Part shown: in pieces, positions 7,183-13,801 of the stretch | How the letters are laid out: each line of letters begins with the position of its first letter | How positions within the stretch are numbered: position 1 is the stretch's first letter | NCBI GenBank assembly: GCA_046590575.1 | Contig: JBKJUS010000014.1 | Coordinates: forward strand, 1-23,857 | Length of the DNA stretch: 23,857 nt | From: DATLNF01 sp046590575 | Lineage (GTDB): Bacteria; Actinomycetota; Actinomycetes; BP-191 | Direction of reading: 5' to 3' | Notes under the pieces: model-generated | Databases searched by the model: none | What the model was told of the DNA's origin: nothing | What the model saw: the letters and a program-made list of their open reading frames with translations, nothing else | Program-made: the position numbers and the translations under genes

Positions 7183-8509
7183 TGAGGTCCTCCGTGCCGG
7201 TAGCCGACGTTGGCACCAGGGGCCGACCCTCGCGGTCTACCTGCTCACCGAAGAAGGCTTCGGGGTGCGGCGACCAGCCGTACTTCTCGAGCGCCACGAC
7301 CATGCAGTTCACGACCTTCTCGTCGAACTGCGCGCCCTGACAGCGGCGCAGCTCGATCACGGCGTCCTCGACCGTCTTGGCCTCCCGGTAGGACCGGGTC
7401 GACGTCATCGAGTCGAAAGCGTCAGCGACCATGATGATCCGAGCAAACTCCGGAATCTCGTCGCCGGTCAGGCCGAGCGGGTAGCCGCGACCGTCCATCC
7501 GCTCGTGGTGGTGGTAGACCCCGCTGATCGCCTCGCTGAGGAAGTCGATCTCGCTGAGCATCTCCAGACCGCGCAGCGGATGGATCTTGATCGCCTCGAA
7601 CTCGAGCTGGCTGAGCTTGCCCTGCTTCTGCAGCACCCTGGTCGGCACGCCGAGCTTGCCCACGTCGTGCAGCATGCCGGCGATCTTGATGACCTGTACC
7701 CGGTCCTCACGCATGCCCCACTCGCGGGCGAGCATCTCCGTCACGCGCGCAACCCGCTCCGAGTGACCGCGGGTGTAGTAGTCCTTGGTCTCGACCGCCT
7801 GGACGAGAGCGGAGACCGTGCCGTCGTACGCGTTGCGCAGCTCGGCGTAGTTGGCAAAGGCCCTCCGCGCTACCAGCAGCGGCGCGAGCAACAACGCCGC
7901 TGAGGCGACGCCGACGCTGCGGTACATCTCCGCCATCAATAGGCCGAAGACGCCGTAGCCGAGGTAGCTCAGGGTCAGCCACGACAGCCCGCCGGCCCAC
8001 ACTCGACGGTAGGACAGCTTGGAGACCAGCGAGACGATGCCGGCGACGAGGGACGTGTTGAGCACATAGAAAGCAAGGGTTGCTACTGCGGTAGCACTGA
8101 CAATGCGGCCGACGGGTTGGTCGCCGAGTCGCTGCGAGCCCAGCACGACCGTCCACGCCCAGCCGGCTCCGAATGACGCCACGACGAACATGGCTCCGTT
8201 GAAGACGCGCTGCACGGCGGTGTGCTTGGAGGAGAACCCCGCTCCGGTCGCGATCAAGCTCGCGCCGTAGGGACCGAGGAGTGCGATCGCTGCGAGAAGG
8301 ATGATGAAACCGACGGAGACCGAGAGCCCATCGGCGGTCTTGGTTCGATATACGGAGACGGCCACCATCAGGACGAACAGGCCGACCAGCTCGGCCATGT
8401 CGCTTGATCCATCGCGAGCCACGATGCGCGCGGAATAGGCGAGCAGGACTGCGGCACTGAGCACCACGCCGAAAACCAGGGCGCGTGCGCGAGGGGGAAG
8501 CTCCCGCAT
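7169..8509 (-). CDS. Membrane-anchored HD-GYP cyclic-di-GMP phosphodiesterase
   Basis: The 446-residue protein has about seven N-terminal membrane spans (residues 10-215) followed by a complete HD-GYP domain that hydrolyses cyclic di-GMP. Key residues are visible: the HD pair in HDVGK (281-285), HHHERMDGRGYP (333-344) and VADAFDSMTS (361-370), plus TKDYYTRGHSERVARV (241-256) at the start of the domain. All expected metal ligands and the GYP loop are present, so activity is likely. The membrane part resembles no sensor I can name. It is preceded at 57 nt by a 25-residue peptide gene and overlaps the degenerate HD-GYP gene by 14 nt, forming an operon. Confidence 0.93.
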   Translation of the reverse strand: MRELPPRARALVFGVVLSAAVLLAYSARIVARDGSSDMAELVGLFVLMVAVSVYRTKTADGLSVSVGFIILLAAIALLGPYGASLIATGAGFSSKHTAVQRVFNGAMFVVASFGAGWAWTVVLGSQRLGDQPVGRIVSATAVATLAFYVLNTSLVAGIVSLVSKLSYRRVWAGGLSWLTLSYLGYGVFGLLMAEMYRSVGVASAALLLAPLLVARRAFANYAELRNAYDGTVSALVQAVETKDYYTRGHSERVARVTEMLAREWGMREDRVQVIKIAGMLHDVGKLGVPTRVLQKQGKLSQLEFEAIKIHPLRGLEMLSEIDFLSEAISGVYHHHERMDGRGYPLGLTGDEIPEFARIIMVADAFDSMTSTRSYREAKTVEDAVIELRRCQGAQFDEKVVNCMVVALEKYGWSPHPEAFFGEQVDREGRPLVPTSATGTEDLNAEH

Positions 8510-8566
8510 GCTGAGTCTCTTTCGAGGGGCTGGGACAGACCGAGTGGCGGGGACCGGCAGAGACGT

Positions 8567-8644
8567 CTAGCCCCAGTAAACGCCGGCTCCTGCAGACATG
8601 AAAAGTGCAGTCAGTCCACCGAATACAGCAGCGATCTTCTTCAT
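8567..8644 (-). CDS. 25-residue hydrophobic peptide upstream of HD-GYP genes
   Basis: A 25-codon reading frame begins MKKIAAVFGGLTALFMSAG and ends GVYWG followed by TAG. It has two N-terminal lysines and a single hydrophobic stretch, so it should insert into the membrane or behave like an uncleaved signal peptide. A purine-rich AAGGGGGC stretch lies about 11 nt upstream of the ATG, with a small GGGC-GATA-GCCC hairpin between. It is the first gene before the two HD-GYP genes, in the same direction. Such peptides could modulate a membrane-bound phosphodiesterase, but function is unknown. Confidence 0.55.
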   Translation of the reverse strand: MKKIAAVFGGLTALFMSAGAGVYWG

Positions 8645-9083
8645 TTGGGCTATCGCCCCCTTCGCAGATTTATGTCGCGAGCACCGCTAAGGGCTCACGC
8701 AAAATCCGCTCCGCTCGTCGTGCGAAGAAGAGCCAGCCGACACTGCCGGTCCCGACCACTCGGTCTGTAGTTGTGACGTGCCCGTGCCACGAGCTTCAGC
8801 ACACATGCGATCCGGGGTGACGCGTCCTGCTGTGCGCCCACTCGTGATCCGACCCAGCCCCCGGCGGACCCGCTTCCCCCTCGCAGGAGTAGAAGCCAAT
8901 TCGCCCAGAGCGGTCAAGGGGTCATGCAACCTTTGCCCGCTTCGTCCACTTTCCTGCCGCATCGTGCCGCACACCAGTCACTCTGGCAACACCCGACTTA
9001 CCGCGTGGCGATACACGATTCCGTGCTCCCGCACAGCTAGCCTGACCTAGTTGGCTGAATTTGTGAGCGAAATGGACTAATTC
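8645..9083. other. Non-coding region with long leader of the HD-GYP operon
   Basis: This 439-nt gap separates the divergent 25-residue peptide gene (minus) and the hypothetical gene at 9084 (plus). No reading frame in it has both a plausible ribosome binding site and protein-like composition. On the minus strand a promoter candidate at 8888-8917 would give a leader of about 240 nt. The leader holds several short inverted repeats, but I could not match it to a known riboswitch class. Confidence 0.5.
8888..8917 (-). promoter_or_regulatory. Candidate sigma-70-type promoter for the HD-GYP operon
   Basis: On the minus strand TTGACC (8912-8917) is followed after 18 nt by TCTACT (8888-8893), a reasonable housekeeping promoter. 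Transcription would start near 8881 and read a leader of about 240 nt before the 25-residue peptide gene and the HD-GYP genes. Confidence 0.45.
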
Positions 9084-9497
9084 GTGACAATTGACCGTAC
9101 CGGCCTCGCGTGGGAGGTCATGGCCAGTTTCGTCGATCCGGCGTCGGCCACCTTCGACGCCGTGCTCGCCGCGGCCGGGCTGGATGAGATGACCGCCCGC
9201 GCTTTGCGCTTCTGGCAGCGCGAGTCCGTGCACAACACCAGGCAGTACGCCGCATCGGCAGTGCCCGCGGTGCTCGACGCAGTCGCCTCGGCGCAGGCCG
9301 ACGCGCAGGCCGCGACCGACAGGGGCGCCGACGCATGGATGACACCCGCGCAGCCGGGTCCCACTCAAGACGGCGTCGTACCCCCGACCGAGTCGACACC
9401 GCCCGGACCCGCGCCGGGCTGGCCCGACACGACGAGCGAGGACCTGCTCGAGATACGCCGAAGCGCGGTCGCTGCTCGGCTCACCCACCTCGGCTGA
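9084..9497 (+). CDS. Hypothetical protein with acidic/proline-rich C-terminal half
   Basis: I do not recognise this 137-residue protein. Residues 1-80 look like a small helical domain (LAWEVMASFVDPASATF, LDEMTARALRFWQRESVHN, VPAVLDAVASAQADAQAA). It is followed by a Pro/Thr/Gly-rich linker and a short C-terminal helix (EDLLEIRRSAVAARLTHLG). No signal peptide or membrane span is seen, so it is probably cytoplasmic. GTG is the start and no strong ribosome binding site precedes it. The next gene starts 13 nt after the stop in the same direction, so the two are probably co-transcribed. Confidence 0.65.
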   Translation: MTIDRTGLAWEVMASFVDPASATFDAVLAAAGLDEMTARALRFWQRESVHNTRQYAASAVPAVLDAVASAQADAQAATDRGADAWMTPAQPGPTQDGVVPPTESTPPGPAPGWPDTTSEDLLEIRRSAVAARLTHLG

Positions 9498-9510
9498 TAC
9501 GACAGCCCTG

Positions 9511-10143
9511 ATGACCACCACCCTGCGCCTGCTGCCGGAGCTCGAGGCCACCATCGGTCGGCTCCCGGGCGTTCAGGCCGCCCGCGTCGTCACTGACGGG
9601 GCTGCAGCGCCGACGGAGATCCACGTCCTGAGCGACCGGATGAAGAGCCCGAAAGCTCTGGTCCGCGACATCCAGTCGGTGGCGATGGCGCAGTTCGACC
9701 TGGAGCTCGACCACCGGATCGTGTCCATCGTTCAGTTCGACGACGACGAGTCACCTCAGGCCAGCAGCACGACTCGCGTGCTCATTGCCGGCATCACCGC
9801 GAACACGACCGGCCTCCATGCCTCGGCAACCGTGAGTCTCGCCTGTGCCGGTCAGCTCTACGACGGAACAGCCTCGGCCCCTGCGACCCCGAGCAGCCGC
9901 GCGCGATTGATCGCACGGGCGACCCTTCAAGCCGCCATGCAGCTGCTCCCGATGGCCGCCGCGGACGTCGAACATGCGCAGATCACTCAGGTCGGGGGTC
10001 GCGAGGTGGCCGTCTGCTTGATCCAGCTGCTCACTACCGAAGGCGAGATTGTCGTCACCGGATCCGCGATGGTGCGCGGGGACGCTGCGGACGCGGTTGC
10101 CCGCTCGGTGCTCGACGCGCTCAATCGCCGGCTTCGCCTCTGA
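9511..10143 (+). CDS. Conserved-looking hypothetical protein, two alpha/beta repeats
   Basis: The 210-residue protein is soluble and has two halves of similar layout. The first (LLPELEATIGRLPGVQAARVV, EIHVLSDRMKSPKALVRDIQSVAM, LDHRIVSIVQFD) resembles a small alpha/beta sensor- or ACT-like fold. The second (TRVLIAGITANTTGLHASATVSLACAGQLYDG, ARLIARATLQAAMQLLP, REVAVCLIQLLTTEGEIVVTGSAMV) looks like a beta-rich domain ending in a helix with DALNRRLRL. I have seen similar actinobacterial sequences but no function is known to me. It lies just after the previous unknown gene and before bL37, all in the same direction. Confidence 0.7.
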   Translation: MTTTLRLLPELEATIGRLPGVQAARVVTDGAAAPTEIHVLSDRMKSPKALVRDIQSVAMAQFDLELDHRIVSIVQFDDDESPQASSTTRVLIAGITANTTGLHASATVSLACAGQLYDGTASAPATPSSRARLIARATLQAAMQLLPMAAADVEHAQITQVGGREVAVCLIQLLTTEGEIVVTGSAMVRGDAADAVARSVLDALNRRLRL

Positions 10144-10163
10144 GCGGGATGGCGGCGCGCGAC

Positions 10164-10188
10164 GGTGTGGGACGATCGACCCCACACC
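10164..10188 (+). promoter_or_regulatory. 8-bp hairpin directly upstream of the bL37 ribosome binding site
   Basis: GGTGTGGG (10164-10171) pairs perfectly with CCCACACC (10181-10188) across a 9-nt loop. The AGGAGG ribosome binding site of bL37 starts 3 nt later. No T tract follows. It may terminate the upstream gene inefficiently, stabilise the bL37 mRNA or act as a translational control element. Confidence 0.55.
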
Positions 10189-10200
10189 TGAGGAGGTCTC

Positions 10201-10275
10201 ATGGCTAAAAAGGGTCGGAAGAAGCGCGCCCGCAAGAAGAACAAGGCCAATCACGGGCGTCGTCCCAACGCTTGA
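10201..10275 (+). CDS. 50S ribosomal protein bL37
   Basis: This 24-residue, extremely basic peptide starts MAKKGRKKRARKKNKA and ends NHGRRPNA. The MAK-GRKKR...KANHG-RPN pattern matches the actinobacterial large-subunit protein bL37 first seen in mycobacterial ribosome structures. A very strong AGGAGG ribosome binding site sits 4 nt before the ATG. It is preceded by the hairpin at 10164-10188 and followed by a terminator-like hairpin, so it may be transcribed alone or with the two unknown genes upstream. Confidence 0.88.
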   Translation: MAKKGRKKRARKKNKANHGRRPNA

Positions 10276-10322
10276 TCCACGCACGGCCGCGAGTTCCACT
10301 GGCGGCCAGACGACGACCAGAG

Positions 10323-10354
10323 GCCGGGTGTTTGCGAGTGCGCAGACGCCCGGC
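10323..10354. terminator. 14-bp terminator-like hairpin between bL37 and the epimerase gene
   Basis: GCCGGGTGTTTGCG (10323-10336) pairs with CGCAGACGCCCGGC (10341-10354), with two G-U pairs and a 4-nt loop. It lies between the convergent bL37 and epimerase genes and could serve both directions. Only a short TTCT follows on the plus strand. Confidence 0.65.
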
Positions 10355-10376
10355 TTCTGCCGACGCAGTCGGTGCT

Positions 10377-11336
10377 CTAGCTGGGGCTCACGGCGCGAAG
10401 CGAGTGAACCGTGGTGGCGATGCCGCTTTCGAGAGACGTGAACGCTTCCCATCCCACGGCGCGCGCGGCAGAGCAGTCAAGCGCGATCGCCCGGAGGTCG
10501 CCGATGCGCGCGGGCGCGGAGTCCGGCTCGTCCCGTGCACCGGTCGCCAAAGCGACCGCGGTATGCAACTGTCGATCAGAGGTCTGGATGCCGGTGCCGA
10601 TGTTGAGTCGGCGCCCGCTTGCGACCGCTGAGTCACTGGCTAGGACGAAAGCGTGAGCCACATCGTCGACGAAGACGTAGTCCCGAGTGTTTCCGCCGTC
10701 ACCGAACACCCGCGTCGGCGCGCCGTTGAGCATCGCACCGGCGAAGATTGCCACGACTCCGGCCTCGCCGTGCGGGTCCTGGCGCGGGCCGTACACATTC
10801 GCCAGAGCCAGCGCGGTGTAGTCAAGGCCGTACATGCTCTTGTAGGCGTGCAGGTAGAGCTCACCTGACGCCTTGCCTGCGGCGTACGGCGATCCAGGAG
10901 AGGGACGCGATCGCTCACTCACCGGCAGGGTCTCGGGGGTGCCGTAGATGGAGCCGCCGGAGGATGTGAAGACGACCTTCCGGACGCCGAATCGGCGCGC
11001 AGCCTCGAGAAGGTTGATGGTGCCCAGGACATTGATCCGCGCATCCTCGAGCGGATCCGCCACGCTCACCCGGACGTCGATCTGCGCAGCGAGGTGATGA
11101 ACGACCTCCGGCTCGGTCCTCTCAATCAGTGTCGCGAATGTTGGGTCGGTGATGTCCGTTCGGACGAAGCTGAAGGCGCCGGGACGTTCGGCATTCACCG
11201 CCCGAGCCTCGGCGAGATTGTCGAGGGTGCCGCGAGAGAGGTCGTCGACCCCGATGACGTCGTGCCCCTGCGCCAGTAGCCGGTCCACGAGAGTCGAGCC
11301 GATGAAGCCGGCTGCACCGGTGATGAGCATTCGCAT
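10377..11336 (-). CDS. NAD-dependent nucleotide-sugar epimerase/dehydratase, GalE-like
   Basis: The 319-residue protein is an extended short-chain dehydrogenase. The N-terminal MLITGAAGFIGSTLVDRLL holds the GxxGxxG dinucleotide motif. HLAAQIDVRVSVADP, TSSGGSIYG and SPYAAGKASGE supply the active-site Ser and the Tyr-x3-Lys pair. LANVYGPRQDPHGEAGVV and FGDGGNTRDYVFVDDVAHA are typical of UDP-glucose 4-epimerase-like enzymes. It probably interconverts UDP-sugars; the exact sugar is not certain. It starts 34 nt after rsrA on the same strand, so it may belong to the sigR-rsrA transcript. A second ATG lies two codons in. Confidence 0.88.
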   Translation of the reverse strand: MRMLITGAAGFIGSTLVDRLLAQGHDVIGVDDLSRGTLDNLAEARAVNAERPGAFSFVRTDITDPTFATLIERTEPEVVHHLAAQIDVRVSVADPLEDARINVLGTINLLEAARRFGVRKVVFTSSGGSIYGTPETLPVSERSRPSPGSPYAAGKASGELYLHAYKSMYGLDYTALALANVYGPRQDPHGEAGVVAIFAGAMLNGAPTRVFGDGGNTRDYVFVDDVAHAFVLASDSAVASGRRLNIGTGIQTSDRQLHTAVALATGARDEPDSAPARIGDLRAIALDCSAARAVGWEAFTSLESGIATTVHSLRAVSPS

Positions 11337-11370
11337 GAGCAGGAACCCTACTGGCAGACCTGGGCGCAGC

Positions 11371-11652
11371 TCAGTCGGCGCGGAACTCCACCGTGGCGAT
11401 CTCGACGCGTACCTCGCGCAGTCGGGTCATCACCCGGCTGCGGAGCTCCTCGGGCGCGGGGTCACAGCCGCACTTGCGGGCAAGGAGCCGCTTGAAGTCT
11501 TCTTCAAGGCCGTACTCGCGCAAACACGGGACGCAATCCTCAAGATGAGCGCGCACCTCGGCACAGTCAGCATCGCCCATCTCACCGTCGAGGTAGAGGT
11601 ACACCGCCTCGATCACTTTCCCGCAGTCTTCATGTGGTGCGCCGCAGCTCAT
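11371..11652 (-). CDS. rsrA: Redox-sensing zinc anti-sigma factor RsrA (mycothiol system)
   Basis: A 93-residue ZAS-type anti-sigma factor. The zinc/redox ligands are C10 (HEDC), H36, C40 and C43 (HLEDCVPC), with an additional C61-G-C63 pair as in Streptomyces RsrA. In the reduced state RsrA binds SigR; disulfide stress oxidises the cysteines, releases zinc and frees the sigma factor. The start codon overlaps the sigR stop by 4 nt (ATGA), so the two proteins are made together. Confidence 0.93.
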   Translation of the reverse strand: MSCGAPHEDCGKVIEAVYLYLDGEMGDADCAEVRAHLEDCVPCLREYGLEEDFKRLLARKCGCDPAPEELRSRVMTRLREVRVEIATVEFRAD

Positions 11653-12287
11653 GCCTGGGCCCCCTCAGCCGGCGTCGACGGACGGATGACGCCGCGGTCA
11701 AGGGCGTAGGAGTAAAGCGACTTCTGCAAGGCCTTGCGGCCCCGGTGCAGGCGAGACATCACCGTGCCGATCGGCGTCCCCATGATCTCGGCGATCTCCT
11801 TGTACGAGAAGCCCTCGACGTCGGCGTAGTAGACCGCCATGCGGAAGTCATCCGGGAGCGCCGCAAGGGCCTCTTTGACATCGCTGTCGGGTAGGTGGTC
11901 CAACGCCTGCGTCTCGGCGCTCGGCAACCCGGCCGCGGTGTGACCCGCAGCGCGCGCCAGCGACCAGTCCTCGATCTCGTCCACACCGTGCTGCTGGGGC
12001 TCCCGCTGCTTCTTGCGGTAGATGTTGATGTAGGTGTTGGTCAGGATCCGGTAGAGCCAGGCCTTGAGGTTGGTGCCTTCCTCGAACTGGTGGAACGCAG
12101 CGAAAGCCTTGACAAAGGTCTCTTGGACGAGGTCCTCGGCATCCGCGGGGTTGCGGGTCAACCGCAGACCTGCAGAGTAGAGCTGGTCGAGGAACGGCAG
12201 TGCCGTGCGCTCGAAACGGTCGCTGCGCTGCTCAAGAGTCTCCTCGACGCTACTCACCTCCCGGCCCGAGGCAACGGACGTCGCCAT
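11649..12287 (-). CDS. sigR: ECF sigma factor SigR/SigH (thiol-oxidative stress)
   Basis: The 212-residue form given here contains region 2 (FLDQLYSAGLRLTRNPADAE, DLVQETFVKAFAAFHQF, NLKAWLYRILTNTYINIYRK) and region 4 (ALAALPDDFRMAVYYADVEG, GFSYKEIAEIMGTPIGTVMS, RLHRGRKAL). These are near-identical in pattern to Streptomyces SigR and mycobacterial SigH, which drive thioredoxin and mycothiol genes under disulfide stress. The frame stays open upstream, with further ATG codons at 12383 and 12416. The 12287 start is supported by homology, although its ribosome binding site is weak. An upstream SigR-type promoter would yield an mRNA beginning near the 12383 ATG and hence a form about 32 residues longer. 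A GTG at 12257 is also possible. Confidence 0.9.
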   Translation of the reverse strand: MATSVASGREVSSVEETLEQRSDRFERTALPFLDQLYSAGLRLTRNPADAEDLVQETFVKAFAAFHQFEEGTNLKAWLYRILTNTYINIYRKKQREPQQHGVDEIEDWSLARAAGHTAAGLPSAETQALDHLPDSDVKEALAALPDDFRMAVYYADVEGFSYKEIAEIMGTPIGTVMSRLHRGRKALQKSLYSYALDRGVIRPSTPAEGAQA

Positions 12288-12382
12288 GGCCGCCGAGGCT
12301 ACGGCACTGCGGGCATCGCTGCCACGAGCCGTGCAGAAGCCACCAGCATGGGCGGGGCCTGACCCGACGTTCTGCAGCAGCA

Positions 12383-12419
12383 TGCCCCCAACAACGCCCG
12401 TCATCCACCGACGCATTCC
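12383..12419 (-). promoter_or_regulatory. Candidate SigR-dependent autoregulatory promoter
   Basis: On the minus strand GGAAT (12415-12419) is followed after 19 nt by GTTGTT (12390-12395), close to the SigR/SigH consensus GGAAT-N18-GTT. The ATG at 12383 lies 6 nt after GTTGTT, about where transcription should begin. It lies immediately upstream of sigR, where sigma-R autoregulation is known in Streptomyces. Confidence 0.55.
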
Positions 12420-12449
12420 TCAGCGCGCGCCGATGCCCTGATGCGCGCC

Positions 12450-12461
12450 TAAGATGAACGC
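12450..12461 (+). promoter_or_regulatory. -10 element for a leaderless DtxR-family transcript
   Basis: TAAGAT (12450-12455) matches the actinobacterial TAnnnT -10 box. It is followed by exactly 6 nt before the ATG at 12462, so the mRNA probably starts at or next to the start codon. No Shine-Dalgarno is present. A recognisable -35 box is not seen. A GCGCGC inverted repeat (12425-12430 and 12443-12448) lies just upstream. Confidence 0.5.
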
Positions 12462-13127
12462 ATGGGCGACTTCCATCCGGCAACGGAGGAATACCTCGAG
12501 ACGATCTTCGAGCTCGAGGAGGCAGGCATCCCGCCCATGCGCGCGCGCATCGTCGAGCGCCTCGGGGTCTCGGCTCCAAGCGTCTCGGAAACAGTGGCGC
12601 GCCTTGAGCGCGAGGGTTATCTCGTCCTCGGCGCCGACCGGCAGATGCGTCTGACCACCACCGGACGGGCGTATGCCACCTCGATGGTCCGCCGACATCG
12701 ACTCGCCGAGCGGTTGCTCGTCGATGTGCTGAAAGTGCCCTGGCACCAGGTGCACGAGGAGGCTTGTCGGCTCGAGCACGCCATCAGCGCCAACCTAGAG
12801 GCGCACCTCGTCACCCTCCTCGGTGATCCCGGCAGCTGCCCGCATGGCAACCCCATTCCTGGCTCCGCGAACGAAGTGCCGATGGAGCCTGCCATCGCGC
12901 TGTCCGCAGCGGCGTACGACGCGAGGGTGCGGGTCTGCCGTATCGACGAGGCACTGGAGTCCGACACCCCGGGCCTTCGGCTGCTCGAGGAGCACGGCCT
13001 GATCCCCGGCGCGCACGTGCAGGTGGCGAGCCACGACAAGGTGTCCACGTGGGTTGTCGCCGCTGACGACCACAAGGTTGAGCTGCCCGCCTCGGTGGCA
13101 GCGCACGTCTACGTCGCGCAGGTCTGA
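12462..13127 (+). CDS. DtxR/IdeR-family metal-dependent transcriptional regulator
   Basis: The 221-residue protein has an N-terminal winged helix (PPMRARIVERLGVSAPSVSE, TVARLEREGYLVL), a dimerisation/metal domain and a C-terminal SH3-like domain (GLIPGAHVQVASHDKV onward). Metal ligands line up with DtxR numbering: H79, E83, H98 for the ancillary site and C102, E105, H106 for the primary site (HEEACRLEHAIS). Residue 10 is Glu instead of the usual Met. CPHGNPIPG is the DtxR-subfamily loop. It probably represses metal uptake or storage genes in response to Fe(II) or Mn(II). It is divergent from sigR and overlaps the convergent hydrolase gene by 19 nt. Confidence 0.9.
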   Translation: MGDFHPATEEYLETIFELEEAGIPPMRARIVERLGVSAPSVSETVARLEREGYLVLGADRQMRLTTTGRAYATSMVRRHRLAERLLVDVLKVPWHQVHEEACRLEHAISANLEAHLVTLLGDPGSCPHGNPIPGSANEVPMEPAIALSAAAYDARVRVCRIDEALESDTPGLRLLEEHGLIPGAHVQVASHDKVSTWVVAADDHKVELPASVAAHVYVAQV

Positions 13128-13768
13128 GCCCGCACCCACTGCACGACGACGTCGGCCACCTCCGCCAGGCAGTCAGCAGTCGTACGCCCGTCAGCTCGGC
13201 GCGCGCCGAACGAATGATCTCCGCCGTCCACGGCATGCACGGTGAGCTCGCGTCCGCCCTCAGCTACCTCGGCGACGTCAGCCGGCGTACCGAACACGTC
13301 CCGCGTGCCCTGGCAGACCAGCATCGGACAGCCAGCAAGGGACAGCTCCGCGGCCCGACTGCGGCCAGGCTTGCCGGGCGGGTGCAGCGGGAAGCCAAGG
13401 GCGATAACGCCGACCGCTCCGGCAGCTCGCGATACCCGACAGGCCACTCGCGCGCCGCTGCTCTTGCCACCCAAGACAAGGGGGAGCTGAGGCAGTCCTG
13501 GCACGAGACGCAGCCAGTCGACTACCTCGAGCAGAGCCGCGTCGAGATGCGGCGCGGGCGCGGGCATCCGACGCCCGGCCACTCGGTACGGCTGGTCGAC
13601 GCGGGCCACCGCGACCCCAGCCGCCGTCAACGCGTCGGCGACGCCCATGACTGAAGGCGCCGAGGTGTCACCGCCCGCACCATGACCGAGCACCACCAGT
13701 GCCGAGGGCCGCTGCGGCACCACGAGGTGCACCGCTGCGGATCCGTACCTCGTCTCAACGTGCTTCAT
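13109..13768 (-). CDS. Alpha/beta hydrolase (dienelactone hydrolase/KANL3-Tex30-like)
   Basis: The 219-residue protein has a compact alpha/beta-hydrolase fold. ALVVLGHGAGGDTSAPS is the oxyanion region, LVLGGKSSGARVACRVS carries the nucleophile elbow (G-K-S-S-G), CPMLVCQGTRDVFGTP the acid and VDGGDHSFGAR the histidine. The pattern LGHGAG...GGKSSGAR is typical of the KANL3/Tex30-like bacterial family, whose substrate is unknown. The ATG at 13768 is chosen because similarity starts there; an open frame continues to 14050 but has only low-complexity shadow sequence. No partner gene is evident; its 3' end overlaps that of the DtxR gene. Confidence 0.82.
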   Translation of the reverse strand: MKHVETRYGSAAVHLVVPQRPSALVVLGHGAGGDTSAPSVMGVADALTAAGVAVARVDQPYRVAGRRMPAPAPHLDAALLEVVDWLRLVPGLPQLPLVLGGKSSGARVACRVSRAAGAVGVIALGFPLHPPGKPGRSRAAELSLAGCPMLVCQGTRDVFGTPADVAEVAEGGRELTVHAVDGGDHSFGARRADGRTTADCLAEVADVVVQWVRAQTCAT

Positions 13769-13801
13769 CGAGAGACCTGCTGCCGGTTCGGGTGAACAAC
13801 G

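Noticed and set aside
8640..8675. WhiG/FliA-type promoter (TAAA...GGCGATAG) before the 25-residue peptide
   Set aside because: The spacing between the two parts is 11 nt instead of about 15, and the transcript would start too close to or inside the peptide gene.
8605..8820. 71-codon plus-strand open frame in the HD-GYP leader region
   Set aside because: There is no ribosome binding site and no protein-like pattern, and it overlaps the better supported 25-residue peptide gene on the other strand.
8645..8885. Cyclic-di-GMP or cyclic-di-AMP riboswitch in the HD-GYP leader
   Set aside because: None of the conserved blocks of the class I c-di-GMP aptamer or the ydaO element could be found on the minus strand. 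The leader stays unexplained.
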